Of a stretch of DNA of 64,000 nt, positions 19,053 to 28,721 are shown piece by piece (positions within the stretch are counted from its first letter, which is position 1; each line of letters opens with the position of its first letter). The position numbers and the translations under genes are program-made. Under the pieces are notes generated by a model that ran no database searches, had not been told where the DNA came from, and worked only from the letters and a program-made list of their open reading frames with translations. Origin of the DNA: Nocardioides pelophilus (GTDB taxonomy: Bacteria; Actinomycetota; Actinomycetes; Propionibacteriales; Nocardioidaceae). The stretch is taken from assembly GCF_014180685.1 (NCBI RefSeq), contig NZ_JACEHF010000003.1, forward strand, positions 1 to 64,000, in the 5' to 3' direction.

Positions 19053-20926
19053 GGAAGCTCGGCCGTGGTCGGGGCGAAGCCTCCTGCGGAGATCGCGACC
19101 TCGCTCGTCCCTGGAGGAACCTCTGCCCACCCCTCGGCGTCGGTGACGACGGCCCTGCCGAGGCCTGCCACTGTCGCACCCTGAACCGGCTGCGGGGTTG
19201 CCGACTCCGGCACGTTGGCGACGACCCGGACCCGAACTGCGCCGGGCACGGCAACGGTCTCGCCGATCTGGAGCCGCGGTCGGTGGACTCCGGGGCAGGA
19301 CTTCTGCTGGGTGGGAACCCCCTCCCAGACCTCGCCGTCGATCTCGGTCCGCACCGAGCCGTCGAAGGCGGCGGGGTAGCGGATCGACAGAGCGCCGCGC
19401 ATCGAGCCTGTGCGCTCACCCGAGCTCCGGAGGTCGGCGGTCCAGGTCGACTGGATCGGAGCGGCCGAGGTGGTGATCAGCTCCGTTCCGTCGAGGAAGG
19501 TGCGCCCGTCTTCCGAATAGCTGTCGTACCGCACCGACCAGGTGCCGGCGGCGAAGGTTCCGGCGTAGCTCACGATCGCGGCGCCGGAGTGCGCTCCCGC
19601 GAGACGTCGGGCAACCAGCATGCGGGAGCCGGCAGGACGGTAGCTGCGGTACGGGATGGCCCAGTCCTCGTAGCCGACCTGGCCCAGGTCGACCGCCGGG
19701 GTGGGCGTCGTCGCCTCTGCGCCCGCGACCTCGACCACCCGCAGCTCGACCCCCTCGTCAGTGGCTCCACCAGCCCCGGGTGAGAACTGCTGCTGACTCA
19801 CGATGAACCTGCGGCCGTCGTCGAACCAGTCCGAGCCGCGGATCACCCATCCGTCGGACAGGACCACGGGTTGGCCGGCGTAGTCACCGCGTTGCCCGGC
19901 GCGGTCCATCAGCCAGTGCTCGTTCATGCATCGGCGGTTGTTGTGAAGGGAGATCCGACCGAGCTGGGGGAACGTCATGGTGTCGAGCAGGGCGGGCCGG
20001 ACGAGCTGGGTGAAGACGTCCATCCGGTCCAGGCCCCGCGCGGAGGCGTAGAGCGCCAGCTGCCCGTCGGGAGAGCCCTCATAGATCTCGTTGTAGTCGA
20101 GGTCCGTCGTGACCAGGCGGCGTTGACCCGTCGCCAGGTCGAGCTCCCAGATGTCGTAGTTCATCGACGTGCTCGTCGCCCGGTACACCAGGGTGCGGCC
20201 GCCATCGAGCCAACCGCCGCCCGTCTCGTAGTACCTCGTGCCTTCGACCCAGGTCGGGACGCGGGCCCCGAACCGATGGCGCGGGTTGATGACGTACGGC
20301 TTGCGCACCCGGTAGTGACGCGCTGTCTCGACCAGCTCGCCGATGACCATGACCGGGCCGCCGGTCGCACGCACCTCGGTCCAGGTGAGGTGCCGACCGT
20401 CAGGGCTCACCCGCGGCTCGCGGTTCTGGACACCCTGCTGCAGGCCGTCGCGGGGCAAGGTCACCGGCTTCGCAGTGCGCTCCTGGCAATCGACCAGGCT
20501 CGGCGTGCAGGTCACCACGTGGAACTGGATGTCGGACATCGTCGCGGCAGGGCCGGCGACGAAGACGCGTCGGCCGTCCTCGAACGGACTGGCCTCGCGG
20601 CCACCGTCAAGGACGCCGCAGGTCACACAGCTGAACTCCGGACGGCCCAAACGGATCGCGCCCACCTGTGGGGAACCCTCGTAGCGGACGTTGGCGAGGA
20701 CCCATTCCTCGTCCTCGATCAGCCGAAGGCCGTTCGCCTGGCCCGATTGGAGAGCGACGCCCGCCGGCAGGGCGATCGGCTCACCCGCCGAGAGGGCGTG
20801 GAGCGCCGGCGTCGCTGCGACGGTGGTGACCTGTCCGGCGTCGGCGGGAGCCGTGACGAGGAGAGCGGTCACGAGCGAGCAGGCGACAGAAAGCGTGAGG
20901 GCGCGCAGGCGCCGGTCGGTGGGCAT
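19049..20926 (-). CDS. Secreted TolB-like beta-propeller protein, paralogue A
   Basis: A 625-residue exported protein with a signal peptide (residues 1-30, ending APADA). Several blade-like repeats of PD40/TolB type are visible (SPDGRHLTWTE, SPDGQLALYASARG, WFDDGRRFIVSQQ). Paired cysteines (SCVTCGV; VVTCTPSLVDCQE) should form disulfides. The C-terminus (about 575-625) looks like a small Ig-like domain of the carboxypeptidase-regulatory type. The core ARGLDRMDVFTQLVRP and NNRRCMNE-WLM is nearly identical in the gene at 39724. No enzyme motif is seen; extracellular binding is inferred. GGAG lies well placed before the ATG. It lies 25 bp after fadD. Confidence 0.8.
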   Translation of the reverse strand: MPTDRRLRALTLSVACSLVTALLVTAPADAGQVTTVAATPALHALSAGEPIALPAGVALQSGQANGLRLIEDEEWVLANVRYEGSPQVGAIRLGRPEFSCVTCGVLDGGREASPFEDGRRVFVAGPAATMSDIQFHVVTCTPSLVDCQERTAKPVTLPRDGLQQGVQNREPRVSPDGRHLTWTEVRATGGPVMVIGELVETARHYRVRKPYVINPRHRFGARVPTWVEGTRYYETGGGWLDGGRTLVYRATSTSMNYDIWELDLATGQRRLVTTDLDYNEIYEGSPDGQLALYASARGLDRMDVFTQLVRPALLDTMTFPQLGRISLHNNRRCMNEHWLMDRAGQRGDYAGQPVVLSDGWVIRGSDWFDDGRRFIVSQQQFSPGAGGATDEGVELRVVEVAGAEATTPTPAVDLGQVGYEDWAIPYRSYRPAGSRMLVARRLAGAHSGAAIVSYAGTFAAGTWSVRYDSYSEDGRTFLDGTELITTSAAPIQSTWTADLRSSGERTGSMRGALSIRYPAAFDGSVRTEIDGEVWEGVPTQQKSCPGVHRPRLQIGETVAVPGAVRVRVVANVPESATPQPVQGATVAGLGRAVVTDAEGWAEVPPGTSEVAISAGGFAPTTAELP

Positions 20927-20951
20927 GGGGTCTCCTCTGGTGGCGTACGGG

Positions 20952-22736
20952 TCAGGGGGTTGCGGCGTACATCGAGTCGATGACGTCGGCGTACTTCTCG
21001 GAGATGGGTCGCCGCCTCAGCTTCAAGGTCGGGGTGAGCTCGTCGCCGGCGGGCTCCCACGGCTGGTCGACCACGCGGTGCCGGCGTACCTGCTCCACGC
21101 GTGCGAGCTGCTCGTTCGCCCTGGCGACGCCCTCGGCCACGGCGTCAGTGACCGCCGGATGCTGACTGAGCTGTGTGAAGTCGCCGGACAGCCCGCGCGC
21201 CGCGGCGAACTCGGCGACCTGGTCGGGGTCGAGCGCGATGAGCGCGGTGACGAAGGGGCGACGGTCCCCGATCGCGACGACCGTGCCGATCAACGGGCAG
21301 GCCATCTTCAACACGTTCTCGATCCGCGCCGGCGACATGTTCTTGCCGGCGGAGTTGATGATCAGCTCCTTCTTGCGGTCGATGATGCGGACGTAGCCCT
21401 CCGCGTCGACGGTCCCCACGTCGCCGGTGTGCATCCACCCGTCGATCACCGTCCGGGCCGTGAGCTCCGGCTCGTTGCGGTAGCCACGCATGATCCCCGG
21501 GCTGCGGACCAAGAGCTCGCCGTCGGCCGCGATCTTGACCTCGACGCCCGGGATCGCCTGGCCCACCGTGCCGGGCCGGATCGCGTCAGCGCGGTTGACC
21601 GTCGCCACGGCCGTGATCTCCGTCATCCCCCACGCCTCGCACAGCGGGATGCCCAGGGACAGCACGAACTCCATCGCGTCCTCGGCGATCGGGGCCGCGC
21701 CGGTGACGGCATAGGTGCAGGCGTCAAGGCCGAGGCGCTTGGCGACCTGGTGGAGCGCCAGTCGGTACGCCAGGGCGTACTCCAGCCGTTGGTACGCCGT
21801 CGCGCTGCGATGGTCGAGCCGCCGCCTCGCCTCGTCCCGTCCCACGCGCAGCGCCCATCGGGCGAGCGCGACGCGTGGGCCCCGCTGGTTCGCGAGCCTG
21901 CTGTCGATCGTGGCCTTGAGCTTGTACCAGAGCATCGGGACGCTGACGAAGATCGTCGGGCGGACCTTGGTCAGTGCGCCGAGCAGCTCCTTCGGCTCGG
22001 CGAGCGTCGTGACCTCTGCGCCGGAGAACATCGGGTAGTAGTGCGCGAGGTAGCGGTTGAGCGCGTGGGCATCCGGCAGGTAGGAGATCACCCGTGCCTC
22101 GGCGGGTTGCTCCGCGAGCGTGGTCACGGTCTGCAAGGAGAACAGCATGTTCGCGTGCGTGATCTCGACGCCCTTGGGGTCTCCAGTGGTACCGGAGGTG
22201 TAGATCAGGGTCAGGACGTCCTCGGGCTGGACGGAGTTCCACGCGCTCTCGAAGTCGAACCCGGGGTCGCCGACTCGTTCGAGCTCGGTGAGGGTGATGA
22301 CGCCGGGCGTCTGCTCGTCCGCATCCACGCAGACGAGGTGCTTCACGTCGGTGCCGGCCGCAGCCTCCTCGACCCGGGAGAGGAACTGGCGCTCGGTGAC
22401 GACGACCTGGCAGCCCGCGTTGAGCAGCAGGAAGCGGATCATCTCCGCGGTGTTGGTGTTGTAGCTGGAGAACGGGGTGGCACCGAGATGCATGGCTCCC
22501 GCGTCAGCGAGGTGGAACTCGGGCCGGTTCGCGAGCATCAGCCCCACCGTGTCCCCGCGGCCGACGCCCAGGTGCGCGAGGCCTGCCGCGACCCGTCGTA
22601 CTCGGTCGCCGTACTGGTGCCAGGTGAGCACGAGGGTGTCGTCGAGGTCCCGGATGGCGACCTGCTCGGCGTGCTCGCGTACGGCCTGCTGGAAGAGCTC
22701 GCACATGGTTCGTGCGACGGGTTGCGAGGTGGTCAT
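20952..22736 (-). CDS. Long-chain fatty-acid (or side-chain) CoA ligase
   Basis: A 594-residue AMP-forming synthetase (FadD15-like). It has the P-loop YTSGTTGDPKG near residue 180, the A5 motif AWGMTEITA, GWMHTGDVG and the hinge region IDRKKELIINSAGKNMSPARIE. It activates a carboxylic acid to its CoA thioester, which feeds the beta-oxidation genes 3 kb away on the plus strand. It is third in the minus operon; 9 bp separate it from the hydrolase. Confidence 0.92.
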   Translation of the reverse strand: MTTSQPVARTMCELFQQAVREHAEQVAIRDLDDTLVLTWHQYGDRVRRVAAGLAHLGVGRGDTVGLMLANRPEFHLADAGAMHLGATPFSSYNTNTAEMIRFLLLNAGCQVVVTERQFLSRVEEAAAGTDVKHLVCVDADEQTPGVITLTELERVGDPGFDFESAWNSVQPEDVLTLIYTSGTTGDPKGVEITHANMLFSLQTVTTLAEQPAEARVISYLPDAHALNRYLAHYYPMFSGAEVTTLAEPKELLGALTKVRPTIFVSVPMLWYKLKATIDSRLANQRGPRVALARWALRVGRDEARRRLDHRSATAYQRLEYALAYRLALHQVAKRLGLDACTYAVTGAAPIAEDAMEFVLSLGIPLCEAWGMTEITAVATVNRADAIRPGTVGQAIPGVEVKIAADGELLVRSPGIMRGYRNEPELTARTVIDGWMHTGDVGTVDAEGYVRIIDRKKELIINSAGKNMSPARIENVLKMACPLIGTVVAIGDRRPFVTALIALDPDQVAEFAAARGLSGDFTQLSQHPAVTDAVAEGVARANEQLARVEQVRRHRVVDQPWEPAGDELTPTLKLRRRPISEKYADVIDSMYAATP

Positions 22737-22745
22737 GGTGAGTCC

Positions 22746-23561
22746 TCAGACGGCGGTGTCGATGGCGGAGGGGGACGTCAGCGAGAGGATCGTGCTCGCG
22801 ACGAGCTCGGGGTCGTCGTACATGGGCACGTGACCGGTTCGGGGGAGCTGCACGTGGCCGGATTGCGGGAGCAGTGTCCGGAACGGACTGCCGTAGCGCC
22901 GGTAGGGAAGGACCCGGTCGAGCTGTGGCCAAGCCACCAGCGTGGGGCACGGTCCCGGCGCGAAGGGGGCCTCGCTGTGTCCCTCGGAGCGGAGCCCGGT
23001 GATCAGGCGGACGACGAATCGGGCCGAGTGTCGACGAGAGGTCAGGAGTTGGCGGACCTCGTCGACCGGCACTCGGTCGCCGCGCACCATCAGCGGAGCG
23101 AGCGCGGCACGACGAACGACGGCGCTGCCAACGGGGATCGGCGGCAGTGGCGCGGATGCGATCCGGATGGCCGCGACGAGCTTGACCTCGAGAAGAAGTC
23201 GGTCCCATCCCGTCCCCCAGGCGCCGGGCGGGGCGATCGCGGTGGCGGTGATGGCACGTCCGCGTCGCGCGAGCTCGAGCACCGCCGCTGCTCCGAGTGA
23301 GTTCCCGGCGAGGTGCGCGCGACCGATCCCGGCGCCGTCGAGGAGATCCTCGACGGCGTCCGCCAGCCCACCGAACGTCAGCAGTCGCGGCGGCGGTGGC
23401 CCGCCGTGGTGGCCGGGCAGAGTGGGCGCGAAGACGTCGTGGTGGGTTGTCAGCCGGTCGATCACCGGTCGCCAGATCCGCCAGGTGGTCACCGCGGGGT
23501 GGAGCAGTACCAGCGGCTCGCCCGAGCCCCCGCGGAAGTGGTCTGTCTGCAGGCCGCTCAT
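22746..23561 (-). CDS. Alpha/beta hydrolase
   Basis: A 271-residue cytoplasmic hydrolase. The oxyanion region is LVLLHPAVTTWRIW, the nucleophile elbow HLAGNSLGAAAVLEL and the catalytic His region LPRTGHVPMYDDP. It resembles the hydrolase at 56491 (shared GSGEPLVLxH, LPGH, AGNSLG, ATAxAP, GHVPMxDD), so the two are paralogues. It likely cleaves an ester or lactone inside the cell. The ATG overlaps the ALDH stop as ATGA. Confidence 0.88.
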   Translation of the reverse strand: MSGLQTDHFRGGSGEPLVLLHPAVTTWRIWRPVIDRLTTHHDVFAPTLPGHHGGPPPPRLLTFGGLADAVEDLLDGAGIGRAHLAGNSLGAAAVLELARRGRAITATAIAPPGAWGTGWDRLLLEVKLVAAIRIASAPLPPIPVGSAVVRRAALAPLMVRGDRVPVDEVRQLLTSRRHSARFVVRLITGLRSEGHSEAPFAPGPCPTLVAWPQLDRVLPYRRYGSPFRTLLPQSGHVQLPRTGHVPMYDDPELVASTILSLTSPSAIDTAV

Positions 23562-25048
23562 GTGCGCACCGAACCCCGACGGCGCAGTCGTCGGACCGCG
23601 CCGTGCCGGAGCACGCCGAGGGCGGTGCCCAACAACCGATTGGTCCGGCTGGAGTAAGGAAGCCAGTGCGGTTCGGCGCGGAGCCGGTGCCGCGAGTGGA
23701 GCACCACCCGGTCCCGGCAGTAGCGGCGCACAGCGTGGGCTCCGCCGAAGCGGGCTCCGAGGCCCGACGACTTCCAGCCCTGCTGAGGCGCGTCGAAGAA
23801 GAACAGGTTGCTGAAGACGCAGTTCACGTTCACCGCGCCGACCTCCAGCCGGTCCGCGACGTCCTGCGCGCGGAACGGGTCGGTCGTCCACACGGTGGCC
23901 GAGAGCCCGTAGGGGGAGAGGTTGGCACGCTCGACCGCCTCGTCGGCCGAACCCACCCGTAGGACGGGCATCACCGGGCCGAACGTCTCCTCGCGCACGC
24001 AGTCCATGTCGTCGGTCGCGTCGAGGACCAGGGTCGGCGGGAACCAGGTCCCGGAGCTCGACAGGTCGTGCCAGCGCTCGACCTTTGCCCCTTTGCGCTC
24101 GGCATCCACCACCTGGCGGCGCACCACCTCGAGCTGGGCGGCCGAAGCAAGGGGCGTGATGTCGCGTTGCCCGAGGTCGCGCAGCCGATCGCGCACGAGG
24201 TCGACGAAGCGGTCGTGCACGGAATCCTCGACGTACACCCGCTCGGTGGACACGCACATCTGCCCGCCGTTGCACATGGCCCCGAAGACCGCCGCGTTGG
24301 CTGCGTGGTCGAGGTTCGCGTCGGCCAGCACGATCATCGCGTCGTTGCCTCCGAGCTCGAGGCTCACCGGCACCAGGCGCTCTGCGGCACGGCGTCCGAC
24401 GGCGCGGCCGGTGCCGGTTGACCCGGTGAACGCCACGAAGTCGACCGTGTCGACGACGGCGACACCGGTCGGGGCATCGCCGACCACGACGTCGAGGACG
24501 TCCGGCGCCCCGATAGCCCTCCACGCGGCTACCAAGCCGGTGGCGGACAAGGGGGTGAGGTCCGACGGCTTCATCAGCACGGAGGCGCCGGCCAGCAGGG
24601 CTGGTACGGCGTCGACGACGGCGAGTCCGAAGGGGAAGTTCCACGGCGAGATGACGCCGACCAGGGGGTACGGCGCTGGGGTGACGGTGGCGCGCTCGAC
24701 GCCCAGCGCCGTGGTCAGCGAGCGGACCGGTCGCTGCGCCAGGTAGCGAGGGGAGCGTGCCGCGAGATGCCGCATGGCCTCGGTTGCGAAGAGCACCTCC
24801 ACCCTGGCCTCTGCCTGAGGCTTGCCGGTCTCGCGGCTCAGCGTCTCGACGAACGAGTCGACGTCGGCGAGGACCTGGTCGCGGAGACGGGAGACCCACG
24901 CCGCCCGGTCGGTTGCCGGGGTGCGGGCCCACGCCGGCTGCTCGGCGCGGAGCCGCTCTGCGACGACCGGGACGGTCCTGGGGTCGGTCGCCGGCACCTC
25001 CCCGACGCGCGAGCCGTCCCACGGGGACGTCACCTCGATGTTCGCCAC
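23558..25048 (-). CDS. Aldehyde dehydrogenase (succinate-semialdehyde-type)
   Basis: A 496-residue ALDH. Motifs are SPWNFPF, FTGSTGTGR, the general base in VSLELGGNDA and the nucleophile in GGQMCVSTERVYV. It has the C-terminal extension PHWLPYSSRTNRLLG that also marks the ALDH at 53520, its paralogue. The start is the GTG at 25048 because AAGGAGG lies just upstream; the frame continues to 25084 but that part overlaps the operator. It is the first gene of the minus operon and divergent from the SDR at 25132. Confidence 0.92.
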   Translation of the reverse strand: MANIEVTSPWDGSRVGEVPATDPRTVPVVAERLRAEQPAWARTPATDRAAWVSRLRDQVLADVDSFVETLSRETGKPQAEARVEVLFATEAMRHLAARSPRYLAQRPVRSLTTALGVERATVTPAPYPLVGVISPWNFPFGLAVVDAVPALLAGASVLMKPSDLTPLSATGLVAAWRAIGAPDVLDVVVGDAPTGVAVVDTVDFVAFTGSTGTGRAVGRRAAERLVPVSLELGGNDAMIVLADANLDHAANAAVFGAMCNGGQMCVSTERVYVEDSVHDRFVDLVRDRLRDLGQRDITPLASAAQLEVVRRQVVDAERKGAKVERWHDLSSSGTWFPPTLVLDATDDMDCVREETFGPVMPVLRVGSADEAVERANLSPYGLSATVWTTDPFRAQDVADRLEVGAVNVNCVFSNLFFFDAPQQGWKSSGLGARFGGAHAVRRYCRDRVVLHSRHRLRAEPHWLPYSSRTNRLLGTALGVLRHGAVRRLRRRGSVRT

Positions 25049-25061
25049 CCGACCTCCTTCA

Positions 25062-25091
25062 TTTACATACATGCCGGCTGGCATGTTAGAT
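25062..25091 (+). promoter_or_regulatory. Promoter with TetR-type operator, SDR side (unit 1 of 3)
   Basis: A -35 TTTACA (25062-25067), 18-bp spacer and -10 TTAGAT (25086-25091) face the SDR gene. The spacer region holds a perfect dyad ACATGCC-GGCT-GGCATGT (25069-25086). The 22-bp frame from 25065 aligns with the two other units (start ACATAC, end GGCATGT). The site also covers the upstream region of the divergent ALDH operon. Confidence 0.75.
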
Positions 25092-25131
25092 ACGTCAACG
25101 TAGCGGTGGCAACCATCACAGTGGGGACGAC

Positions 25132-25989
25132 ATGGGCAAGCTGGACAGATTGAGCGGCGTCAAGGTGGCGATCACCGGGGGCGGACGCGGCATCGGGCGA
25201 TCGACGGCGGCGGCCTTCCGTGCCGCCGGCGCGCGGGTCGTCATCGGCGACATCGATGCGAGCCTGGCAACGAGGACGGCGGAGGAGCTCGGCGGCCTCG
25301 GGCTTCCGCTCGACGTGACCGATCCGGTGTCGTTCCGGGAGTTCTGGCAGGCGGCCGAAGGTGACGGCGAGCCCATCCGGGTCCTGGTCAACAACGCGGG
25401 GATCATGCCGGTCGGCCGGTTCGTCGACGAAGTCGAATCCGCGACCGACCGTCAGCTGGCCGTCAACCTCGGCGGTGTCATCAACGGCTGTCGGCTGGCC
25501 GGACGCCACCTGCCATTGGCGGGAGGTGGCGCGATCGTGAACATCGCGTCGCTCGCCGGCGCGACCGGATTCCCCGGCGTGGCCACCTACAGCGCGACCA
25601 AGTTCGCCGTGGTCGGACTGAGTGCCGCGCTACGCGCGGAGTTCGAACCGCTCGACGTCTCGGTCCACGTCGTCCTGCCCGGGGTGGTGCGCACGGAGCT
25701 GTCTGCCGGTATGCGGCTGCCGGCGGCCCTGCGTGGCTTCGTGAGCGTGTCGCCCGACGACGTGGCTGACGCCGTGGTCGCGGCGGTCCGCCGTGACCAG
25801 TTCCGGCGCACCGTGCCCCGTCGGCTCGGCGTCGTGCTGCGGGTCGCGGACCTGGTGCCCGACGGGGCGCGCCGCCGCCTCGAGCGCTGGACGGGGTACG
25901 ACGACGTCCTGGTCGGTGCCGACCCGGCAGTGCGGGCCGCCTACGAGCGCCGGATCTCCGGCGACGACACCTCGATCCTCGACCTGTGA
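25132..25989 (+). CDS. Short-chain dehydrogenase/reductase
   Basis: A 285-residue classical SDR: cofactor motif TGGGRGIG (residues 15-22), an acidic residue after beta-2 (GDIDAS, favouring NAD), NNAGIMP, and catalytic S and YSATK. It shares VTDPxSFRxF, NNAGIMPxG and NIASLAG with the SDR at 52699. The C-terminal extension ([14 protein letters not shown]) resembles SadH-type enzymes. It is expressed from its own promoter-operator unit, divergent from the ALDH operon. An alcohol/aldehyde or ketone interconversion upstream of the ALDH is likely. Confidence 0.9.
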   Translation: MGKLDRLSGVKVAITGGGRGIGRSTAAAFRAAGARVVIGDIDASLATRTAEELGGLGLPLDVTDPVSFREFWQAAEGDGEPIRVLVNNAGIMPVGRFVDEVESATDRQLAVNLGGVINGCRLAGRHLPLAGGGAIVNIASLAGATGFPGVATYSATKFAVVGLSAALRAEFEPLDVSVHVVLPGVVRTELSAGMRLPAALRGFVSVSPDDVADAVVAAVRRDQFRRTVPRRLGVVLRVADLVPDGARRRLERWTGYDDVLVGADPAVRAAYERRISGDDTSILDL

Positions 25990-26001
25990 GCCACATCACT
26001 C

Positions 26002-26031
26002 TAAACATACCGGCCGGTTGGCATGTAAGAT
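26002..26031 (+). promoter_or_regulatory. Promoter with TetR-type operator, thiolase operon (unit 2 of 3)
   Basis: A -35 TAAACA (26002-26007), 18-bp spacer and -10 TAAGAT (26026-26031). Between and over them lies ACATACC-N8-GGCATGT (26005-26026), with a perfect inner ACCGGCCGGT. Position and sequence copy the units at 25062 and 31588. It drives the thiolase operon that starts at 26090. Confidence 0.75.
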
Positions 26032-26089
26032 GACGCCTCATCCGGGTGCCGCGATCGGCGTCGCCCTGCGTCCAGAGAGGAGAGCGCCC

Positions 26090-27292
26090 ATGGGCAGCTC
26101 CGCCACCAGCAAGAGGGTCTTCGTCATCGGCGTCGGGATGACCAAGTTCGAGAAGCCGGGTCGCCGTGACTGGGACTACCCCGAGATGGCCAAGGAGGCC
26201 GGCACGAAGGCTCTCGCCGACGCGGGACTGGACTACACGCGCATCGAGCAGGCGTACGTCGGCTACGTGTACGGCGAGTCCTGTGCCGGCCACCGGGCGG
26301 CGTACGAGCTCGGGATGACCGGCATTCCGGTCTTCAACGTCAACAGCAACTGCTCGACCGGTTCGAGCGCGCTCTACCTCGCCGCGCAGGCGATCCGCTC
26401 GGGCCAGGCGGACGTCACGCTCGCGCTGGGCTTCGAGAAGATGAACCCCGGCTCCCTCGGCACGACGTTCGATGACCGCGAGCAGCCGATGGCCAAGCAC
26501 TTCATGGCGCTCGCCGAGATCTCCGAGGTCCGGTTCCCGCCCGCGCCGTGGACCTTCGGGGCCGCCGGGCGCGAGCACATGGAGACCTACGGCAGCACGC
26601 CCGAGCACTTCGCGAAGATCGGCTACAAGAACCACAAGCACTCGGTCAACAACCCGTACGCGCAGTTCCAGGACGAGTACACGCTCGAGGAGATCCTCGC
26701 GGCGCCGATGATCTACGAGCCGCTCACCAAGCTCCAGTGCTCGCCGACCTCGGACGGCTCGGGGGCAGCCGTGCTGGCGAGCGAGGCGTACATCGACCGC
26801 CACGGGCTGGCGGACCGGGCGGTCGAGATCGTGGGCCAGGCGCTCACCACGGACTTCGCCTCGACCTTCGACGGGTCCTGCAAGAACATCATCGGCTACG
26901 ACATGAACGTGCAGGCTGCTCGGAAGGCCTACGAGCAGGCGGGTCTGGGAGCCGAGGACATCCAGGTCATCGAGCTGCACGACTGCTTCTCCGCGAACGA
27001 GCTCCTGCTCTACGAGGCGCTCGGCCTCTGCCCCGAGGGCGAAGCCGGAAAGCTCATCGACAACGACGACACGACGTACGGCGGCCGCTGGGTCGTCAAT
27101 CCGTCGGGCGGCCTGATCTCCAAGGGCCACCCGCTCGGTGCCACCGGGCTCGCGCAGTGCGCCGAGCTGACGTGGCAGCTGCGCGGGGAGGCGGACAAGC
27201 GCCAGGTCGACGGCGTGCAGGCCGCGCTGCAGCACAACATCGGCCTCGGCGGCACCGCTGTCGTGAGCATCTACCAGCGCGCCGATCGCTGA
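26090..27292 (+). CDS. SCPx-type thiolase / lipid-transfer protein
   Basis: A 400-residue thiolase of the SCP-x thiolase (Ltp) type. The nucleophile C88 is in [23 protein letters not shown] and the C-terminal [11 protein letters not shown] carry the catalytic His residues. Such proteins perform thiolytic or retro-aldol cleavage of 3-oxoacyl-CoA or sterol side chains. The ATG at 26090 has GAGAGGAGAG upstream. It heads the operon thiolase-SRPBCC-MaoC-SDR-ACAD under the shared operator. Confidence 0.92.
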   Translation: MGSSATSKRVFVIGVGMTKFEKPGRRDWDYPEMAKEAGTKALADAGLDYTRIEQAYVGYVYGESCAGHRAAYELGMTGIPVFNVNSNCSTGSSALYLAAQAIRSGQADVTLALGFEKMNPGSLGTTFDDREQPMAKHFMALAEISEVRFPPAPWTFGAAGREHMETYGSTPEHFAKIGYKNHKHSVNNPYAQFQDEYTLEEILAAPMIYEPLTKLQCSPTSDGSGAAVLASEAYIDRHGLADRAVEIVGQALTTDFASTFDGSCKNIIGYDMNVQAARKAYEQAGLGAEDIQVIELHDCFSANELLLYEALGLCPEGEAGKLIDNDDTTYGGRWVVNPSGGLISKGHPLGATGLAQCAELTWQLRGEADKRQVDGVQAALQHNIGLGGTAVVSIYQRADR

Positions 27293-27371
27293 CGCGCCCG
27301 GTCGCCGACAGCAAGACCGAACACCACCAAACCCGGGCCGCACCAGGCCCACCAACACAAGGAGAGAACCG

Positions 27372-27806
27372 ATGGGTCACGTCAATGTCAGTCAAGAGCT
27401 TCCCGTCAGCGTCGACAAGCTGTGGAGCACGATCTCGGACCCCCGAACGTGGGACTCCTGGCTCACCATCCACGCGGGCTGGCTGGAGGAGCCGCCGACG
27501 GCGCTGGCCGAGGGTGCGAAGCTCACCGAGAAGGTGGTCATGCTCGGCATGGCCAACAAGCTGGAGTGGACGGTCGAGAAGTGCGACCCGGGCTCGGAGC
27601 TGGTCATCGCCGGCAGCGGCATGGCCGGGGTCAAGACCCGCTTCAGCTTCGCCCTGACGGCGTCGGGCGACAGCACGACGGTGACCGTCGACGCCGAGTT
27701 CAGCGGCTCCCTCATCGTCGGAGCGCTCGGGAAGGCAGTGGAGAAAGACGCCAACAAGAACCTTTCCGACAGCCTCGAGAAGCTCGCCGTCCTCGCGGCG
27801 GCCTGA
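27372..27806 (+). CDS. SRPBCC (START-like) lipid-binding protein, Rv0910 type
   Basis: A 144-residue START/Bet v1-like fold protein: SVDKLWSTISDPRTWDSW at the N-terminus, a strand-rich middle, and a long C-terminal helix (KAVEKDANKNLSDSLEKLAVL). Homologues are often labelled toxin after Rv0910, but no antitoxin lies here. Its place between thiolase and hydratase fits a carrier or scaffold for a hydrophobic acyl or sterol intermediate (inference). AAGGAGAG precedes the ATG. Confidence 0.85.
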   Translation: MGHVNVSQELPVSVDKLWSTISDPRTWDSWLTIHAGWLEEPPTALAEGAKLTEKVVMLGMANKLEWTVEKCDPGSELVIAGSGMAGVKTRFSFALTASGDSTTVTVDAEFSGSLIVGALGKAVEKDANKNLSDSLEKLAVLAAA

Positions 27807-27813
27807 GGTCGAC

Positions 27814-28677
27814 ATGTCCGAGATCCACGCTTTCAACGACGACGCCCTCGGGTCCTGGTCGGAGGAGGAGACCGTCTTCGACGTGACCCGGGAGCGGATC
27901 GTCGAGTACGCCGAGGCGACGAACGACCCGATCGCGGCCCACCGGGCCGGGGACGTGGCGCCGCCGGTGTTCGCGATCGTCCCGGTCTTCGATGCGCTGA
28001 TGATGCCGGCGCTCGACGTCGTTCCGATCGGCATCTTCGGGCGGCTGGTCCACGGCGAGCAGGACTTCCACTTCCACCGACCGATCGTCCCCGGCGACGT
28101 GCTCACCTCCCGCGGGAAGATGACCGGCTACGAGTCGCTGCCCAACGGAACCCGGACCACGATCTTCCTCGAGTGCCGCGACCGGGACGGCGAGCTCGTC
28201 AACGAGCAGTACGTCACGGCGTTCTTCCGCAACGTCGACGCCGGGCGGAGCGTCGGCGACCTCGGCCCGGCGCACGCGCTCGTCGAGGAGCTGCGCGGCT
28301 CAGCGCCGGTGGCGAAGGTCGACCAGCACATCGACGCCGACCAGACCTTCCGGTACGGCCCGGCGGCGGGCGACCCGATGCCGATCCACCTCGACGAGGA
28401 GGTCGCCCGGGACGCGGGCCTGCCGGGGATCATCGCGCACGGCCTGTGCACGATGGCCTTCACCTCCTGGGCCGTCCTCACGGAGGTCGCCGAGGGCGAC
28501 GTACGGCGCCTCAAGCGACTCGCCGTCCGCTTCAACCGGATGGTCCTCCCCGACTCGGACCTCACCACGACCGTGTGGCGCGGTGCGACGGGCGACGGCT
28601 TCACCTCGTATGCCTACGAGACGCGGGTCGGCGACGACGTCGCGATCAAGGACGGCCTCGCGGAGATCTGGGACTGA
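27814..28677 (+). CDS. MaoC-like double-hotdog enoyl-CoA hydratase
   Basis: A 287-residue protein with an N-terminal degenerate hotdog (DVTRERIVEYAEATND, residues about 20-40) and a C-terminal MaoC hotdog containing the active hydratase motif (GDPMPIHLDEEVARDAGLPGIIAHGLCTM, Asp and His in the middle). It hydrates 2-enoyl-CoA in beta-oxidation. The N-terminal APPVFAIVP segment is typical of the FAS1-dehydratase-like half. It follows the SRPBCC gene by 7 bp. Confidence 0.9.
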   Translation: MSEIHAFNDDALGSWSEEETVFDVTRERIVEYAEATNDPIAAHRAGDVAPPVFAIVPVFDALMMPALDVVPIGIFGRLVHGEQDFHFHRPIVPGDVLTSRGKMTGYESLPNGTRTTIFLECRDRDGELVNEQYVTAFFRNVDAGRSVGDLGPAHALVEELRGSAPVAKVDQHIDADQTFRYGPAAGDPMPIHLDEEVARDAGLPGIIAHGLCTMAFTSWAVLTEVAEGDVRRLKRLAVRFNRMVLPDSDLTTTVWRGATGDGFTSYAYETRVGDDVAIKDGLAEIWD

Positions 28678-28721
28678 CCCCTGCCGATCCGGCAACTCAC
28701 ATCGAATGAAGGAGCAAGACA

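Noticed and set aside
25481-27358. 625-codon minus-strand frame opposite the SDR and thiolase genes
   Set aside because: It is the antisense shadow of two well-supported genes and has no domain; it would also cover the operator at 26002.
27372-27806. Toxin of a toxin-antitoxin pair (Rv0910-like label)
   Set aside because: No antitoxin gene is adjacent; the operon context is beta-oxidation and the fold is a general lipid-binding one.
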